A stretch of DNA of 63,476 nt from an uncultured Eubacteriales bacterium. GTDB lineage: Bacteria; Bacillota; Clostridia; Peptostreptococcales; Anaerovoracaceae. The position numbers and the translations under genes were made by a program. The notes below the pieces were generated by a model. The model saw only the letters and a list, made by a program, of their open reading frames with translations. It made no database searches and was not told the DNA's origin. The stretch lies in NCBI GenBank assembly GCA_902778585.1, contig CACYYD010000015.1, positions 1 through 63,476 on the forward strand, in the 5' to 3' direction. Below, one piece after another: positions 7,770-17,506 of this stretch. Position 1 is the stretch's first letter, and every line of letters starts with the position of its first letter.

Positions 7770-9044
7770 ATGGCAAAGATCCTAGTTAACAACAGCGGCC
7801 CTCTCCACGGAGAGGTATGGATAAGCGGCGCAAAGAATTCAGTACTGCCGCTGCTGGCCGCAACAATAATGACAGAAGACACCTGCGTGATCGAGGACGT
7901 CCCCGATCTCGCAGATGTCAGCGTTATGAAGAAGATGCTCTCTAAGTACGGTGCTAAGATAGACGACACCGAAGAAGGTGTCATCAGAATATCTACGCCC
8001 GAAATTATTTCCTGCGAAGGAGACAGGGATCTCGTTCAGGAAATGAGAGCGTCTCTTTTTACTATGGGGCCTATGCTCGCAAGGTATGGTAAGGTAGTCA
8101 TGCCTATGCCGGGAGGCTGCACCATAGGAAAAAGACCTATAGACCTGCACCTCAAAGGCTTCAGGGCGCTCGGCGCTGAGGTCGTTGAAGATGACGCCAA
8201 CGAGACTGTTACGGTAACAGCCGGTCCGGAAGGGCTCAGGGGCGATGTGATCTACCTGGACTTTCCGAGCGTAGGCGCTACCGAGAACATACTTATGGCA
8301 GCGACTCTTGCAAAGGGTACGACCATCATCGAAAACGCTGCGAAGGAACCGGAGATCATCGACCTGGCCAACCAGCTGAACAAGATGGGCGCCAGGATAA
8401 AGAGCGCCGGTACCGACATGATAAGGATCGAAGGCGTTGAGAGACTGTCAGGATGCATCCATGAAGCCATTCCGGACAGGATCGAAACAGGAACATTCAT
8501 GCTGGCTGCCGCAATAACACGCGGCGACATTCTGGTAAGAAACGCCATCCCAGGGCACGTAAGACCTATCATGGCAAAGCTCAGGGAGTGCAATGTGGAC
8601 ATAGAGGTAAGACCGGAAGGCATCTATGTTGACGCCAGAGACAGAAAGCTTGTCGCAACGGACATCAAGACGCTTCCGTATCCGGGCTTCCCGACCGACA
8701 TACAGTCGCCGTTCATGGCTTTCCTGACTACTGTCGAAGGAAGCAGCGTGGTAAGAGAAACAGTCTTTGAGAACAGATTCATGCATGTCGTAGAGCTCAA
8801 CCGCATGGGCGCAGACATACAGACTGAAAACAGAGAGGCCATCGTTCCGGGCGGAAAGACCCTGAAGGGAGCCAAGGTAAGAGCTACCGACTTAAGAGCC
8901 GGAGCGGCCATGGTGCTCGCGGGCCTTGCGGCAACAGGCACAACAGAAATAAGCGAAATATTCCATATCGAGAGGGGCTACGAGAATTTTGTAGGAAAGT
9001 TTAAGGCTCTTGGAGCCGACATAATGAAGATATCTGACGACTGA
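7770..9044 (+). CDS. murA: UDP-N-acetylglucosamine 1-carboxyvinyltransferase
   Basis: First committed step of peptidoglycan synthesis: transfers enolpyruvate from PEP to UDP-GlcNAc. Lys22 in SGAKNS and the catalytic Cys117 in MPMPGGCTIGKRPIDLH are both present; Cys here predicts the usual fosfomycin-sensitive form. The later RxxxFENRFMHVxELNRMGA block and the C-terminal DLRAGAAMVLAGLAATG are typical. The 424-aa length is normal. It starts 25 bp after the Lys-rich membrane protein and is followed by fbp after 22 bp, so it heads or joins the long rightward block. Bacillota often have two murA paralogues; which one this is cannot be told. Confidence 0.95.
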   Translation: MAKILVNNSGPLHGEVWISGAKNSVLPLLAATIMTEDTCVIEDVPDLADVSVMKKMLSKYGAKIDDTEEGVIRISTPEIISCEGDRDLVQEMRASLFTMGPMLARYGKVVMPMPGGCTIGKRPIDLHLKGFRALGAEVVEDDANETVTVTAGPEGLRGDVIYLDFPSVGATENILMAATLAKGTTIIENAAKEPEIIDLANQLNKMGARIKSAGTDMIRIEGVERLSGCIHEAIPDRIETGTFMLAAAITRGDILVRNAIPGHVRPIMAKLRECNVDIEVRPEGIYVDARDRKLVATDIKTLPYPGFPTDIQSPFMAFLTTVEGSSVVRETVFENRFMHVVELNRMGADIQTENREAIVPGGKTLKGAKVRATDLRAGAAMVLAGLAATGTTEISEIFHIERGYENFVGKFKALGADIMKISDD

Positions 9045-9066
9045 TAAACAGTGAACGGAGGACATC

Positions 9067-11028
9067 ATGCCTTACAGTAAGCCTGACATCAAGTATCTTA
9101 AGCTCCTGGCGGAGAAGTATCCAAACAGGAGAAGAGCGAGGACAGAGATCATCAACCTGAGAGCTATTCTGGCTCTCCCGAAGGCTACGGAATTCTTCCT
9201 GAGTGATATCCACGGAGAGTACGACGCCTTCCAGTACTTCGTCAGAAGCGGTTCGGGAATGATCCGCATGAGGATAGATGAGGTATTCGGCAATATTCTC
9301 ACCGAAAGCGAATGTGACGATCTTGCCGCTCTTATCTACAACCCTGAGGCCGAGATGAAGCGCAGGGAAAAGAGCGAGCACGACTTCGATGCATGGTGCA
9401 AGGTCGCCATCAGAAGGCTCATCGCCATCTGCCGCATCGTATCCAACAAGTATACAAGATCTAAGGTAAAGAAACGTCTGCCTGAACTTTCGTCATACAT
9501 CATGGACGAGCTTCTGTTTGCCGACGATGTCGCAGACAGACACAGATACTATGATGAGATCATCGATACCATCATCGAGTACGGCGCTGCAAGAGAGTTC
9601 ATAGACGATATGGCTGAGACCATCAGCAACCTTACCGTCGACAGGCTCCACATCATCGGAGACATTTTCGACAGAGGCCCTAAGTCCCATGTCATTATGG
9701 ACTACCTGATGGAGAACCGGGGCATAGACATTCAGTGGGGCAACCACGATGTACTGTGGATGGGCGCTGCATGCGGAAACAGACCATGCATAGCGACTAT
9801 GATAAGGATAAATGTCCGCTATAACAACTTCGACATGCTCGAAGTTGGATACGGCTTCAACCTGCGTCCGCTCGCGTCGCTGGCAGAGCTTATATACAAG
9901 GACGATCCTTGCGAGTACTTCAGACCGAATGTACTTGAAACAAACAAATATGACCCTATCCCGCCTGATCTCGCGGCCAAGATGCACAAGATGATCGCGA
10001 TCATACAGTTCAAGGTCGAAGGCCAGGCTATCAGGGAGCATCCTGAGTATCATCTCGAGCACAGGAATCTTCTTGAGACAATAGATTTTGAGAAGGGCAC
10101 TGTCACGGTGGAAGGTGTCGAGTATCCTATGAGGGACATGAATCTCCCTACGGTCGATCCTGCCGATCCGTACAGACTGACTCCGGAGGAAGAGGAGGTC
10201 ATGGTGGCTCTTGAGTCATCCATAGTCAATTCGGAGAAGCTCCAGAGACATATGAACTACCTGTACTCTCATGGCTCGCTCTACAAGGTGATGAACGGCA
10301 ACCTGTTCTTCCACGGCTGCATGATCTTCAATGAGAGAGGCAACTTCAAGACCGTTGAGATAGACGGAGAAAAGTACAGAGGAGCCGCATACCTGCGCAA
10401 GCTTGATGAGCTTATCAGAGCTGCACACGGCAGACAGCCTGAAGGAAAGTCCCAGGCCGACGCCGCGTCGATAATGTGGTATCTGTGGCTGTCAGAGGAT
10501 TCACCGCTCTTCGGTAAGGACAAGATGACGACCTTCGAGAGATACTTTATCGAGGACAAGGCTACTCACAAAGAGCATACAGTCCCTTACTACAGGCTTA
10601 TCGAGAAGGAAGAAACAGCAGACAAGATACTGAAGGAATTCGGCCTTGACCCTAAGCACGGGCGCATACTGAACGGTCACGTGCCTGTAAAGGTCATAAA
10701 GGGCGAGATCCCGTCCAAGGCAGGCGGCAAGATCTTCATCATCGACGGCGGTATCTCCAAGGCTTATCACAAGACAACGGGAATAGCCGGATACACCGCG
10801 ATAATGACATCGAAGCACATGTATCTGGCAGAGCATCAGCCTTACGAACCGCTCAGAGAGGACGGAACACAGGTCTTCCAAAGACCTGTCATGCACCTCG
10901 TCGACACGGTCCCTGAGAGGCTGAGGATAAGGGACACCGACAACGGCGAAGAACTGCGTGGACAGATAAGGAATCTTGAAGCGCTGTACGATGAATTCGT
11001 CAGAGGCGGGATAAGAGAGATCTACTAG
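9067..11028 (+). CDS. fbp: Fructose-1,6-bisphosphatase, class III
   Basis: Hydrolyses fructose-1,6-bisphosphate to fructose-6-phosphate, the gluconeogenic step that feeds hexose phosphate to glycogen synthesis downstream. It is a 653-aa protein of the Firmicutes class III type, built on a metallophosphoesterase core: FLSDIHGEYDAF near residue 40, HIIGDIFDRGP near 200, WGNHDVLWMGAACGN near 225, and later LNGHVPVK and IDGGISKAYHKTTG. The ATG has GGAGG upstream. The following 31-codon gene lies 17 bp downstream. The placement before the glg genes fits a carbon storage unit. Confidence 0.95.
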   Translation: MPYSKPDIKYLKLLAEKYPNRRRARTEIINLRAILALPKATEFFLSDIHGEYDAFQYFVRSGSGMIRMRIDEVFGNILTESECDDLAALIYNPEAEMKRREKSEHDFDAWCKVAIRRLIAICRIVSNKYTRSKVKKRLPELSSYIMDELLFADDVADRHRYYDEIIDTIIEYGAAREFIDDMAETISNLTVDRLHIIGDIFDRGPKSHVIMDYLMENRGIDIQWGNHDVLWMGAACGNRPCIATMIRINVRYNNFDMLEVGYGFNLRPLASLAELIYKDDPCEYFRPNVLETNKYDPIPPDLAAKMHKMIAIIQFKVEGQAIREHPEYHLEHRNLLETIDFEKGTVTVEGVEYPMRDMNLPTVDPADPYRLTPEEEEVMVALESSIVNSEKLQRHMNYLYSHGSLYKVMNGNLFFHGCMIFNERGNFKTVEIDGEKYRGAAYLRKLDELIRAAHGRQPEGKSQADAASIMWYLWLSEDSPLFGKDKMTTFERYFIEDKATHKEHTVPYYRLIEKEETADKILKEFGLDPKHGRILNGHVPVKVIKGEIPSKAGGKIFIIDGGISKAYHKTTGIAGYTAIMTSKHMYLAEHQPYEPLREDGTQVFQRPVMHLVDTVPERLRIRDTDNGEELRGQIRNLEALYDEFVRGGIREIY

Positions 11029-11045
11029 AAAGAAAGGGGCAAGCA

Positions 11046-11141
11046 ATGGCCATCATACTGAAAATACTGGGCGGAGTGCTTCTTGCAATGTGCATATGGT
11101 ACATACTTCTGCTCTATAAAAACAACCGGGGAAAGTTCTGA
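11046..11141 (+). CDS. 31-residue single-pass membrane peptide
   Basis: ATG at 11046 to TGA at 11141, preceded by AAAGGGG. Most of the peptide is one hydrophobic helix (IILKILGGVLLAMCIWYILL) with a short basic tail ending KNNRGKF. It is not recognised, and is shorter than gene finders usually keep. Support: a good RBS, a clean membrane segment with positive-inside tail, and its place in a tight operon between fbp and prsW, where otherwise 165 bp would be empty. It might be a small regulator of the neighbouring PrsW membrane protease, but that is a guess. Confidence 0.5.
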   Translation: MAIILKILGGVLLAMCIWYILLLYKNNRGKF

Positions 11142-11193
11142 GTCCTTCCGTGGTGTGACGGTAATGCTTAGGTAAAAGAAAAAGGAGGATCAG

Positions 11194-11931
11194 ATGTATC
11201 TCAGCAGTGATCTTATGGCTCTGGCGATCATACCGGGCCTGCTACTGATCATTTACGTATACAGGAAAGACAAGGTAGAAAAGGAACCGCTCGGACTCAT
11301 AATCAGGATCCTGATCTACGGAGTCATATCATGCATAGCAGCGGGCTTTCTGGAACAGCTTGAAAGTCAGTTCCTGCCTCAGTATCCGCAAGGCTCTGTC
11401 GAGTACGCGGTGCAGACATCGTTCTGCATGGCAGCCCTTGTAGAGGAGACTGTAAAATTCCTTGCCATGAGGCTCGGCTCGTGGAGGTACCAGGGATTCA
11501 ATTACAGATTTGACGGTATCGTCTACGGAGTCTCGGCGGCAGTCGGTTTCGCCGTATATGAGAATGTCATGTATGTGGCGATGTACGGACTTCAGACCGC
11601 GATAGTAAGGGCATTCACGGCAATACCTCTTCATGCCTTCTGCGGAGTCTTCATGGGCGTTATGTATTCCTATTCGAAGAAGGCGAGCATACTCGGACAG
11701 GGCGGAAAGTGCGTCATGTACACGATCTTTGCTCTTCTCCTTCCGATGCTCATCCACGGCACATATGACACATTTGCATTCCTCGGTGAGCGCGGAACGA
11801 TCCCTCTGCTCGTGTTCGTAGTCATCCTTTACATCGCAGCGATATCGACCATCAACAGGATGTCAAGAGAGGACTATAGGGCAGGATTCTATCCGCAGGC
11901 AAGGAATATCGATTATGAAGTTGAACTATAA
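11194..11931 (+). CDS. prsW: PrsW family intramembrane metalloprotease
   Basis: 245 aa and polytopic (about seven membrane segments). The family's metal and catalytic motifs are visible: EETVKF around residue 86 (EExxK type), HAFCGVFMG around 148, and LIHGTYD around 190. In B. subtilis PrsW makes the first cut in the anti-sigma factor RsiW. The target here is unknown, and no anti-sigma factor is adjacent in this block. The RBS AGGAGG sits 5-7 bp before the ATG. It lies between fbp and glgB, all on the same strand with short gaps, so it is transcribed with the carbon storage genes although its role there is unclear. Confidence 0.85.
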   Translation: MYLSSDLMALAIIPGLLLIIYVYRKDKVEKEPLGLIIRILIYGVISCIAAGFLEQLESQFLPQYPQGSVEYAVQTSFCMAALVEETVKFLAMRLGSWRYQGFNYRFDGIVYGVSAAVGFAVYENVMYVAMYGLQTAIVRAFTAIPLHAFCGVFMGVMYSYSKKASILGQGGKCVMYTIFALLLPMLIHGTYDTFAFLGERGTIPLLVFVVILYIAAISTINRMSREDYRAGFYPQARNIDYEVEL

Positions 11932-11950
11932 ATAAACGGAGACTGCAGAT

Positions 11951-13855
11951 ATGAGCCTTATTCGAGATAATCTTACAGACGAACTGTTATACCTGTACAA
12001 TACCGGCAAGCTCTACCATGCCTACAGGACTTTCGGCGCACACATATGCGACGGCGGAGTCCAGTTTACGGTGTGGGCACCTGATGTTAGGGCCGTGAGA
12101 GTCTCCGGCGATTTCAACGGATGGAATCCATGGGACAGCGGAGCTCTTATGGAGCAGCTCGGCAGCACCGGGATACACACTGTTTTCGTGCCCGGAGCAA
12201 AGGCCGGAGATCATTATAAATACGACATCGAAACGGAAGGCGGCGATCACCTGCTGAAGGCCGATCCTTTCGCATTTGGCGCCGAGATGCGTCCGGGGAC
12301 TTCGTCTCTTGTGACGGACCTGTCCTACGACTGGGGCGACTCTGAATGGATAAAGGCGAGAGGAGTAAAAGATAATTTCACATCGCCGATGAACATCTAC
12401 GAGTGCCACCTCGGATCGTGGAAGAGACATGAAGGAGAAAACGGATTTTATTCATACCGCGAACTCGCAGAGCAGTTAGTGCCTTACGTGAAGGACATGG
12501 GATATACGCATGTCGAGCTTCTGCCGGTAATGGAGCATCCGCTCGATGCTTCATGGGGCTATCAGGTGACGGGTTATTATTCTCCGTCGTCAAGAAGCGG
12601 GTCACCGGCTGATTTCAAATATCTTGTGGACAGCTTCCACAAGGCCGGCATCGGAGTCATACTCGACTGGGTACCGGGACACTTCTGCCCTGATGACCAC
12701 GGCCTGAGAGACTTCAACGGCAGCATGCTGTATGAGTCCGAGATCCATCCTGACTGGGGAACCTACAAATTCGACTTCGGAAGACCGCAGGTGCGGAGCT
12801 TCCTGCTGTCGAACGCCATGTTCTGGATCGATGAATATCATGCAGACGGTCTCAGAGTTGACGGCGTGAGCAGCATGCTCTACCTGAACTTCGGAGTAAG
12901 CGACAAGTCGAAGATGAAGTTCAATAAATACGGCGATGAGGGAAACCTCGAGGCCATAGACTTCCTGAGAGAACTCAACTACATGATAGGCACAAACTAC
13001 AGCGGTGTATTCACGGCCGCTGAGGAAAGTACGGCCTGGCCTATGGTCACCAAGCCGCCAAAGGACGGCGGACTCGGATTCCACTTCAAGTGGAACATGG
13101 GCTGGATGAATGACACGCTCGAATACATGTCCACCGACTTCCCGTGGAGAGAAGGCGCTCACAACAAGCTGACTTTCTCAATGACATATGCCTACAGCGA
13201 AAACTACATTCTGCCTCTGTCTCATGATGAGGTAGTTCACGGAAAGAAGAGCCTCATAGGGCGCATGCCTGGAGACATATGGCGTCAGTTTGCAGGCATC
13301 CGTCTGCTGGCGACATATCAGATGACTTTCCCGGGCAAAAAGCTCAACTTCATGGGCCATGAGATCGCGCAGTTTATCGAGTGGCGCGAGTACGAGGGCC
13401 TGGAGTGGTTCCTGCTCGGATATGAGAATCACGAGAAATACCAGAAGTTCGTAAAGGATCTCAACCACGTTTATACTGAGCACCCGGCGCTGTGGTCAGA
13501 AGACAACAGCTGGGACGGCTTCAACTGGATAGATCCGGATGACAGACAGCAGAACGTGCTGCTGTATCTGAGACGCGGAAAGGCCGCAGACGGCAAAGAA
13601 GGAGAACTTCTCATATGCGCTCTCAATATGGGAGTCAAGGCATTTGACGAGTTTGAGATCGGAGTTCCTGAGCCGGGCTTCTACAAAGAGATAATCAATT
13701 CTGATGACGTTAAATACGCCGGAAGCGGCAGGGTCAATACCCGCCAGGTCCGCGCAAGAAAGAAACCTATGCACGGCATGCCTTATTCTATAAGGGTGAA
13801 GATGCCGGTCGTCGGAGGCGCGATCTTCAGAAAAAAAGATAAAAAAATAAAATAG
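11951..13855 (+). CDS. glgB: 1,4-alpha-glucan branching enzyme
   Basis: Makes alpha-1,6 branches in glycogen. The N-terminal CBM48 domain (FTVWAPDVRAVRVSGDFNGW) starts near residue 35. The GH13 barrel follows with IYECHLGSWKR, DWVPGHF, the nucleophile motif GLRVDGV, the acid/base Glu in AAEESTAWP, and LPLSHDEVVHGKKSL with the transition-state Asp. The 634-aa length is typical. It starts 20 bp after prsW and ends 19 bp before glgP. It opens the glycogen run glgB-glgP-glgC-glgD-glgA. Confidence 0.95.
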   Translation: MSLIRDNLTDELLYLYNTGKLYHAYRTFGAHICDGGVQFTVWAPDVRAVRVSGDFNGWNPWDSGALMEQLGSTGIHTVFVPGAKAGDHYKYDIETEGGDHLLKADPFAFGAEMRPGTSSLVTDLSYDWGDSEWIKARGVKDNFTSPMNIYECHLGSWKRHEGENGFYSYRELAEQLVPYVKDMGYTHVELLPVMEHPLDASWGYQVTGYYSPSSRSGSPADFKYLVDSFHKAGIGVILDWVPGHFCPDDHGLRDFNGSMLYESEIHPDWGTYKFDFGRPQVRSFLLSNAMFWIDEYHADGLRVDGVSSMLYLNFGVSDKSKMKFNKYGDEGNLEAIDFLRELNYMIGTNYSGVFTAAEESTAWPMVTKPPKDGGLGFHFKWNMGWMNDTLEYMSTDFPWREGAHNKLTFSMTYAYSENYILPLSHDEVVHGKKSLIGRMPGDIWRQFAGIRLLATYQMTFPGKKLNFMGHEIAQFIEWREYEGLEWFLLGYENHEKYQKFVKDLNHVYTEHPALWSEDNSWDGFNWIDPDDRQQNVLLYLRRGKAADGKEGELLICALNMGVKAFDEFEIGVPEPGFYKEIINSDDVKYAGSGRVNTRQVRARKKPMHGMPYSIRVKMPVVGGAIFRKKDKKIK

Positions 13856-13873
13856 AAAGGGCATTTTCACTAG

Positions 13874-16291
13874 ATGATAAGAACCAAAGAAGATTTCAAA
13901 ACAGAGTATTCACTTATTGCAAGAGCGATGTTCAGGAGAAATCCTGAGCAGCTGGACAACAACGACAAGTTCGCTGTTCTCGCAAAGCTCGTTGAGCGCG
14001 AAGCAGACGAAAGAGTTGGCGAAGAAAACTATCTGGAGGGAGAAAAAGAAGAGAAGAAAGTATATTACTTTTCGATGGAATTCCTTATCGGAAAGCTGAT
14101 GGAAAACTATCTGCTTAATCTTGGGATCAGAAAGCAGGCAGAAGAAGGACTTGCGGAGCTCGGAACAGATCTTGAGAAGATCCTCGAAGTCGAGCCGGAT
14201 CCGGGTCTCGGAAACGGCGGTCTTGGAAGACTGGCAGCCTGCTTCCTCGACTCAATGGCGGCACTTGGTATCAAGGGCGACGGCATGGGCCTCAGATACA
14301 AATTCGGTCTTTTTAAGCAGAAGATAGTAAGCGGCTACCAGGTCGAAGAACCGGACGCATGGCTAGACGAAGGTTATATGTGGGAGACGGCAAAGCCGTA
14401 TGACTCCGTTATCGTAAAGTTTGGCGGCAAGGTCGACAGGACCTACAAAGACGGCCATATGGAGTACAAGCATGTCGATTACACTACCATCAGAGCCGTG
14501 CCTTACGATGTACCTATACTCGGATTCGGCGGAAAGACCGTAAATACCCTGCACCTCTGGGATGCCCAGCCTGTGCATGACACTATCGATATGGATGCCT
14601 TCAACGCCGGCAACTACAGCGAGGCGATGAAGGAAAGAAGCGAGATAGAGGCTCTCACCAGCATCCTCTATCCGGATGATACCAACGGTATCGGAAAGCA
14701 GCTGCGTCTCAGACAGGAGTACTTCCTGGTAGCGGCCGGCATCGGCATGATAATCCGCGAGTACAAGGCCCGCTACGGAACAGACCAGTGGGATAAATTC
14801 CCTGAGAGGATACAGATCCACATCAACGACACGCACCCTACGATGTGCATTCCTGAGCTTATGAGAGTGTTCATCGATGAGGAAGGCCTCGAGTGGGACG
14901 ACGCGTGGGAACTCATAAAGGCCACCGTATCCTTCACAAATCATACGGTACTGCCTGAGGCGCTCGAAAGATGGCCGATCCCATACTTCCAGCAGCTGCT
15001 CCCGAGGATCTATATGATCATCGACGAGATCAACAGACGCTGGCAGGCTTATCTGCCGAAGGATGTGGAGGACTGGCATTCGCTGAGCCGCGGAACATCG
15101 CCGCTGTGGGATAATGAGGTCAAGATGGCGAACCTGTCAGTAATAGGAAGCCATTCGATCAACGGAGTCTCGGCTCTTCACAGTGATATCCTCACAAAGA
15201 CCGTATTCAAACAGTTCTACGGGCTGATCCCTGAAAGGTTCAATAACAAGACGAACGGCATCAGCCACAGAAGGTTCATGATGCAGGCAAATCCGGGTCT
15301 TGCTGATCTTATCGACAGGACCATAGGAACAGACTGGCAGACTGACTTCGAACAGATAAAGAAGCTTGAAGCTTATGCGCAGGACAGCGCATTCCTCGAC
15401 GAACTCATGGCCGTCAAGAGGCAGAACAAGCTGAGACTTGCAGAATACATAAAGGAAAACATGGAGATCGATGTCGATCCGGATTCGGTATTCGACGTTC
15501 AGGTAAAGAGGATGCATGCCTACAAGAGGCAGCTTCTCAACGGATTCAAGATCCTGGATCTCTACAACAGGCTCAAGGAGAATCCTGATCTCCCTATCCA
15601 GAACTATACGTTCATATTTGCCGGCAAGGCAGCTCAGGGATACGCTTTCGCGAAAGAGGTCATCAAGTTTATCACCAGCCTTGCTGACATGATCAACTCA
15701 GACCCTGTAGTGAGCAAGAGGATCAAGGTGGTATTCATCGAGAACTTCCGCGTTTCCAACGCTCAGCTCATCTACCCGGCAGCTGATATAAGCGAGCAGA
15801 TCTCGACAGCGGGCAAAGAGGCCAGTGGAACCGGAAACATGAAGTTCATGATGAACGGAGCCATAACGCTCGGAACAATGGACGGCGCAAACGTAGAGAT
15901 CAGCCAGCTTGCGGGAATGGACAACATCTGCATCTTCGGATATTCATCTGATGAGACGGATAATTTCTACAGACACGGAGGATATAGCGCACAGAACTGC
16001 GTAAACGGAGACTACAGGCTCAGACGCATAACGAGTCAGCTGGTCGATGGCACATTCCGCAGAAGCGGATACGATTTCTGGGGCATCCACGATGCTCTCC
16101 TCGGAGCAAACGACGAGTACTTCGTCCTGGGAGACTTTGATTCATACGTTAAGAAATGGGAAGAAATGGATGGCATATATGCAGACAGACAGCGCTGGGC
16201 GCGCATGTCGCTGGCCAATATAGCTAATTCCGCATTCTTCTCAAGCGACCGCACCATCGCGGAATACGCTGAAGATATCTGGCATATCTAA
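13874..16291 (+). CDS. glgP: Glycogen/starch/alpha-glucan phosphorylase
   Basis: Releases glucose-1-phosphate from glycogen ends using phosphate and PLP. The phosphorylase signature EASGTGNMKFMMNGA near residue 655 carries the PLP lysine. Earlier blocks typical of GT35 are DPGLGNGGLGRLAACFLDS and INDTHPTM. The length of 805 aa is usual for the bacterial family. The RBS AAAGGG is about 12 bp from the ATG, which is rather far. Its position next to the synthetic genes shows that breakdown and synthesis are co-transcribed here. A 66-bp A-rich gap with a strong RBS leads into glgC. Confidence 0.95.
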   Translation: MIRTKEDFKTEYSLIARAMFRRNPEQLDNNDKFAVLAKLVEREADERVGEENYLEGEKEEKKVYYFSMEFLIGKLMENYLLNLGIRKQAEEGLAELGTDLEKILEVEPDPGLGNGGLGRLAACFLDSMAALGIKGDGMGLRYKFGLFKQKIVSGYQVEEPDAWLDEGYMWETAKPYDSVIVKFGGKVDRTYKDGHMEYKHVDYTTIRAVPYDVPILGFGGKTVNTLHLWDAQPVHDTIDMDAFNAGNYSEAMKERSEIEALTSILYPDDTNGIGKQLRLRQEYFLVAAGIGMIIREYKARYGTDQWDKFPERIQIHINDTHPTMCIPELMRVFIDEEGLEWDDAWELIKATVSFTNHTVLPEALERWPIPYFQQLLPRIYMIIDEINRRWQAYLPKDVEDWHSLSRGTSPLWDNEVKMANLSVIGSHSINGVSALHSDILTKTVFKQFYGLIPERFNNKTNGISHRRFMMQANPGLADLIDRTIGTDWQTDFEQIKKLEAYAQDSAFLDELMAVKRQNKLRLAEYIKENMEIDVDPDSVFDVQVKRMHAYKRQLLNGFKILDLYNRLKENPDLPIQNYTFIFAGKAAQGYAFAKEVIKFITSLADMINSDPVVSKRIKVVFIENFRVSNAQLIYPAADISEQISTAGKEASGTGNMKFMMNGAITLGTMDGANVEISQLAGMDNICIFGYSSDETDNFYRHGGYSAQNCVNGDYRLRRITSQLVDGTFRRSGYDFWGIHDALLGANDEYFVLGDFDSYVKKWEEMDGIYADRQRWARMSLANIANSAFFSSDRTIAEYAEDIWHI

Positions 16292-16357
16292 GTCAAACAG
16301 ATAGAAAATAAAGAGAACTAAGAAAACTAAAACTAAGAAAGAAGGAGGCTGGAGTTC

Positions 16358-17488
16358 ATGAAAAAGAAAAAAATGTTAGCGATGCTCCTGGCCGGAGGGC
16401 AGGGCAGCAGACTCTACGATCTGACCACCAACATCGCAAAGCCGGCGGTTTCATTCGGCGGTAAATACCGTATCATCGATTTCGGACTGTCAAACTGCGT
16501 CAATTCCGGTATTGATACTGTCGGTATCCTTGTCCAGTACAAGCCGCTCGTACTTACCAGGTACGTCGGCACCGGCGAATCCTGGGACATGGATGTCGCA
16601 GATGGTGGAGTGCATATCCTGCCTCCGTATGCCAGTGCGACCGGCGGTGAGTGGTACGAGGGCACAGCCGATGCCATCTACCACAATATCGATTTTATCG
16701 ATATGTATGAGCCTGAGAACGTTCTCATTCTCTCGGGTGACCACATCTACAAGATGAATTACAACCTCATGCTCCAGGAGCACGAGGCAAAGGGATCCGA
16801 CCTTACGGTATCCGTCATCGAGGTGCCTTGGGAAGAGGCAAGCAGATTCGGCATCATGACAGCCGATGATGAGGGCAATATCGTAAAGTTCACGGAGAAG
16901 CCGGCAGAGCCTGACAGCAACCTCGCTTCGATGGGTATCTACATCTTCAAATGGGATGTACTCCGCAAGGCACTGCTCGAGGACCACGGCAATGCCGATT
17001 CGTCACACGACTTCGGAAAAGATCTTATTCCGAAACTGCTTGGCGAGGGCAAAAAGCTTACTGTCTACAGATTCTCCGGATACTGGAGAGACGTCGGAAC
17101 AGTACAGAGCTATTACGACAGCCAGATGGACCTCATGGACAACGTGGAGAATATCAACGTATTTTCCGGCGACATGAAGGTGTTCTCAAACTCCAATATG
17201 TATCCGCCACAGTATCTCGGGCGCGAGGCTAACATCAAAAACTCGCTCCTGTGCAACGGCTGCACTGTATACGGCAGTGTAAACCACTCCATCCTCGGAT
17301 CGGGCGCCGTAGTCGGATACGGCACGGTCATCGAGGACTCGATCGTGCTCCCGAACGCGATCATCGGACGCAACTGCAGGATCAATAAAGCTATTATCAA
17401 TGAAGGCGCTGTAGTCGATGACAATACCGTTGTCGGAGAACCGGACGGAGAAGTCGTCGTATACGGCAAGGCCAAACTGTCGATATAG
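16358..17488 (+). CDS. glgC: Glucose-1-phosphate adenylyltransferase
   Basis: Makes ADP-glucose from glucose-1-phosphate and ATP, the regulated entry to glycogen. The N-terminal [16 protein letters not shown] is the nucleotide-binding loop. [32 protein letters not shown] and [11 protein letters not shown] are family blocks. A C-terminal left-handed beta-helix follows with repeats such as [17 protein letters not shown]. The length is 376 aa. The RBS AAGGAGG is clear. It is followed 18 bp later by glgD, its inactive-type paralogue, as in many Bacillota where GlgC and GlgD form a hetero-oligomer. Confidence 0.95.
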   Translation: MKKKKMLAMLLAGGQGSRLYDLTTNIAKPAVSFGGKYRIIDFGLSNCVNSGIDTVGILVQYKPLVLTRYVGTGESWDMDVADGGVHILPPYASATGGEWYEGTADAIYHNIDFIDMYEPENVLILSGDHIYKMNYNLMLQEHEAKGSDLTVSVIEVPWEEASRFGIMTADDEGNIVKFTEKPAEPDSNLASMGIYIFKWDVLRKALLEDHGNADSSHDFGKDLIPKLLGEGKKLTVYRFSGYWRDVGTVQSYYDSQMDLMDNVENINVFSGDMKVFSNSNMYPPQYLGREANIKNSLLCNGCTVYGSVNHSILGSGAVVGYGTVIEDSIVLPNAIIGRNCRINKAIINEGAVVDDNTVVGEPDGEVVVYGKAKLSI

Positions 17489-17506
17489 GAAGGGAGGACA
17501 GAGGAC

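Noticed and set aside
6458..7984. 508-codon open frame on the minus strand opposite the Lys/Ala-rich gene
   Set aside because: It is a shadow of the AAG/GCx-rich coding strand: the predicted product is Cys/Leu/Phe low complexity, without RBS, and overlaps murA.
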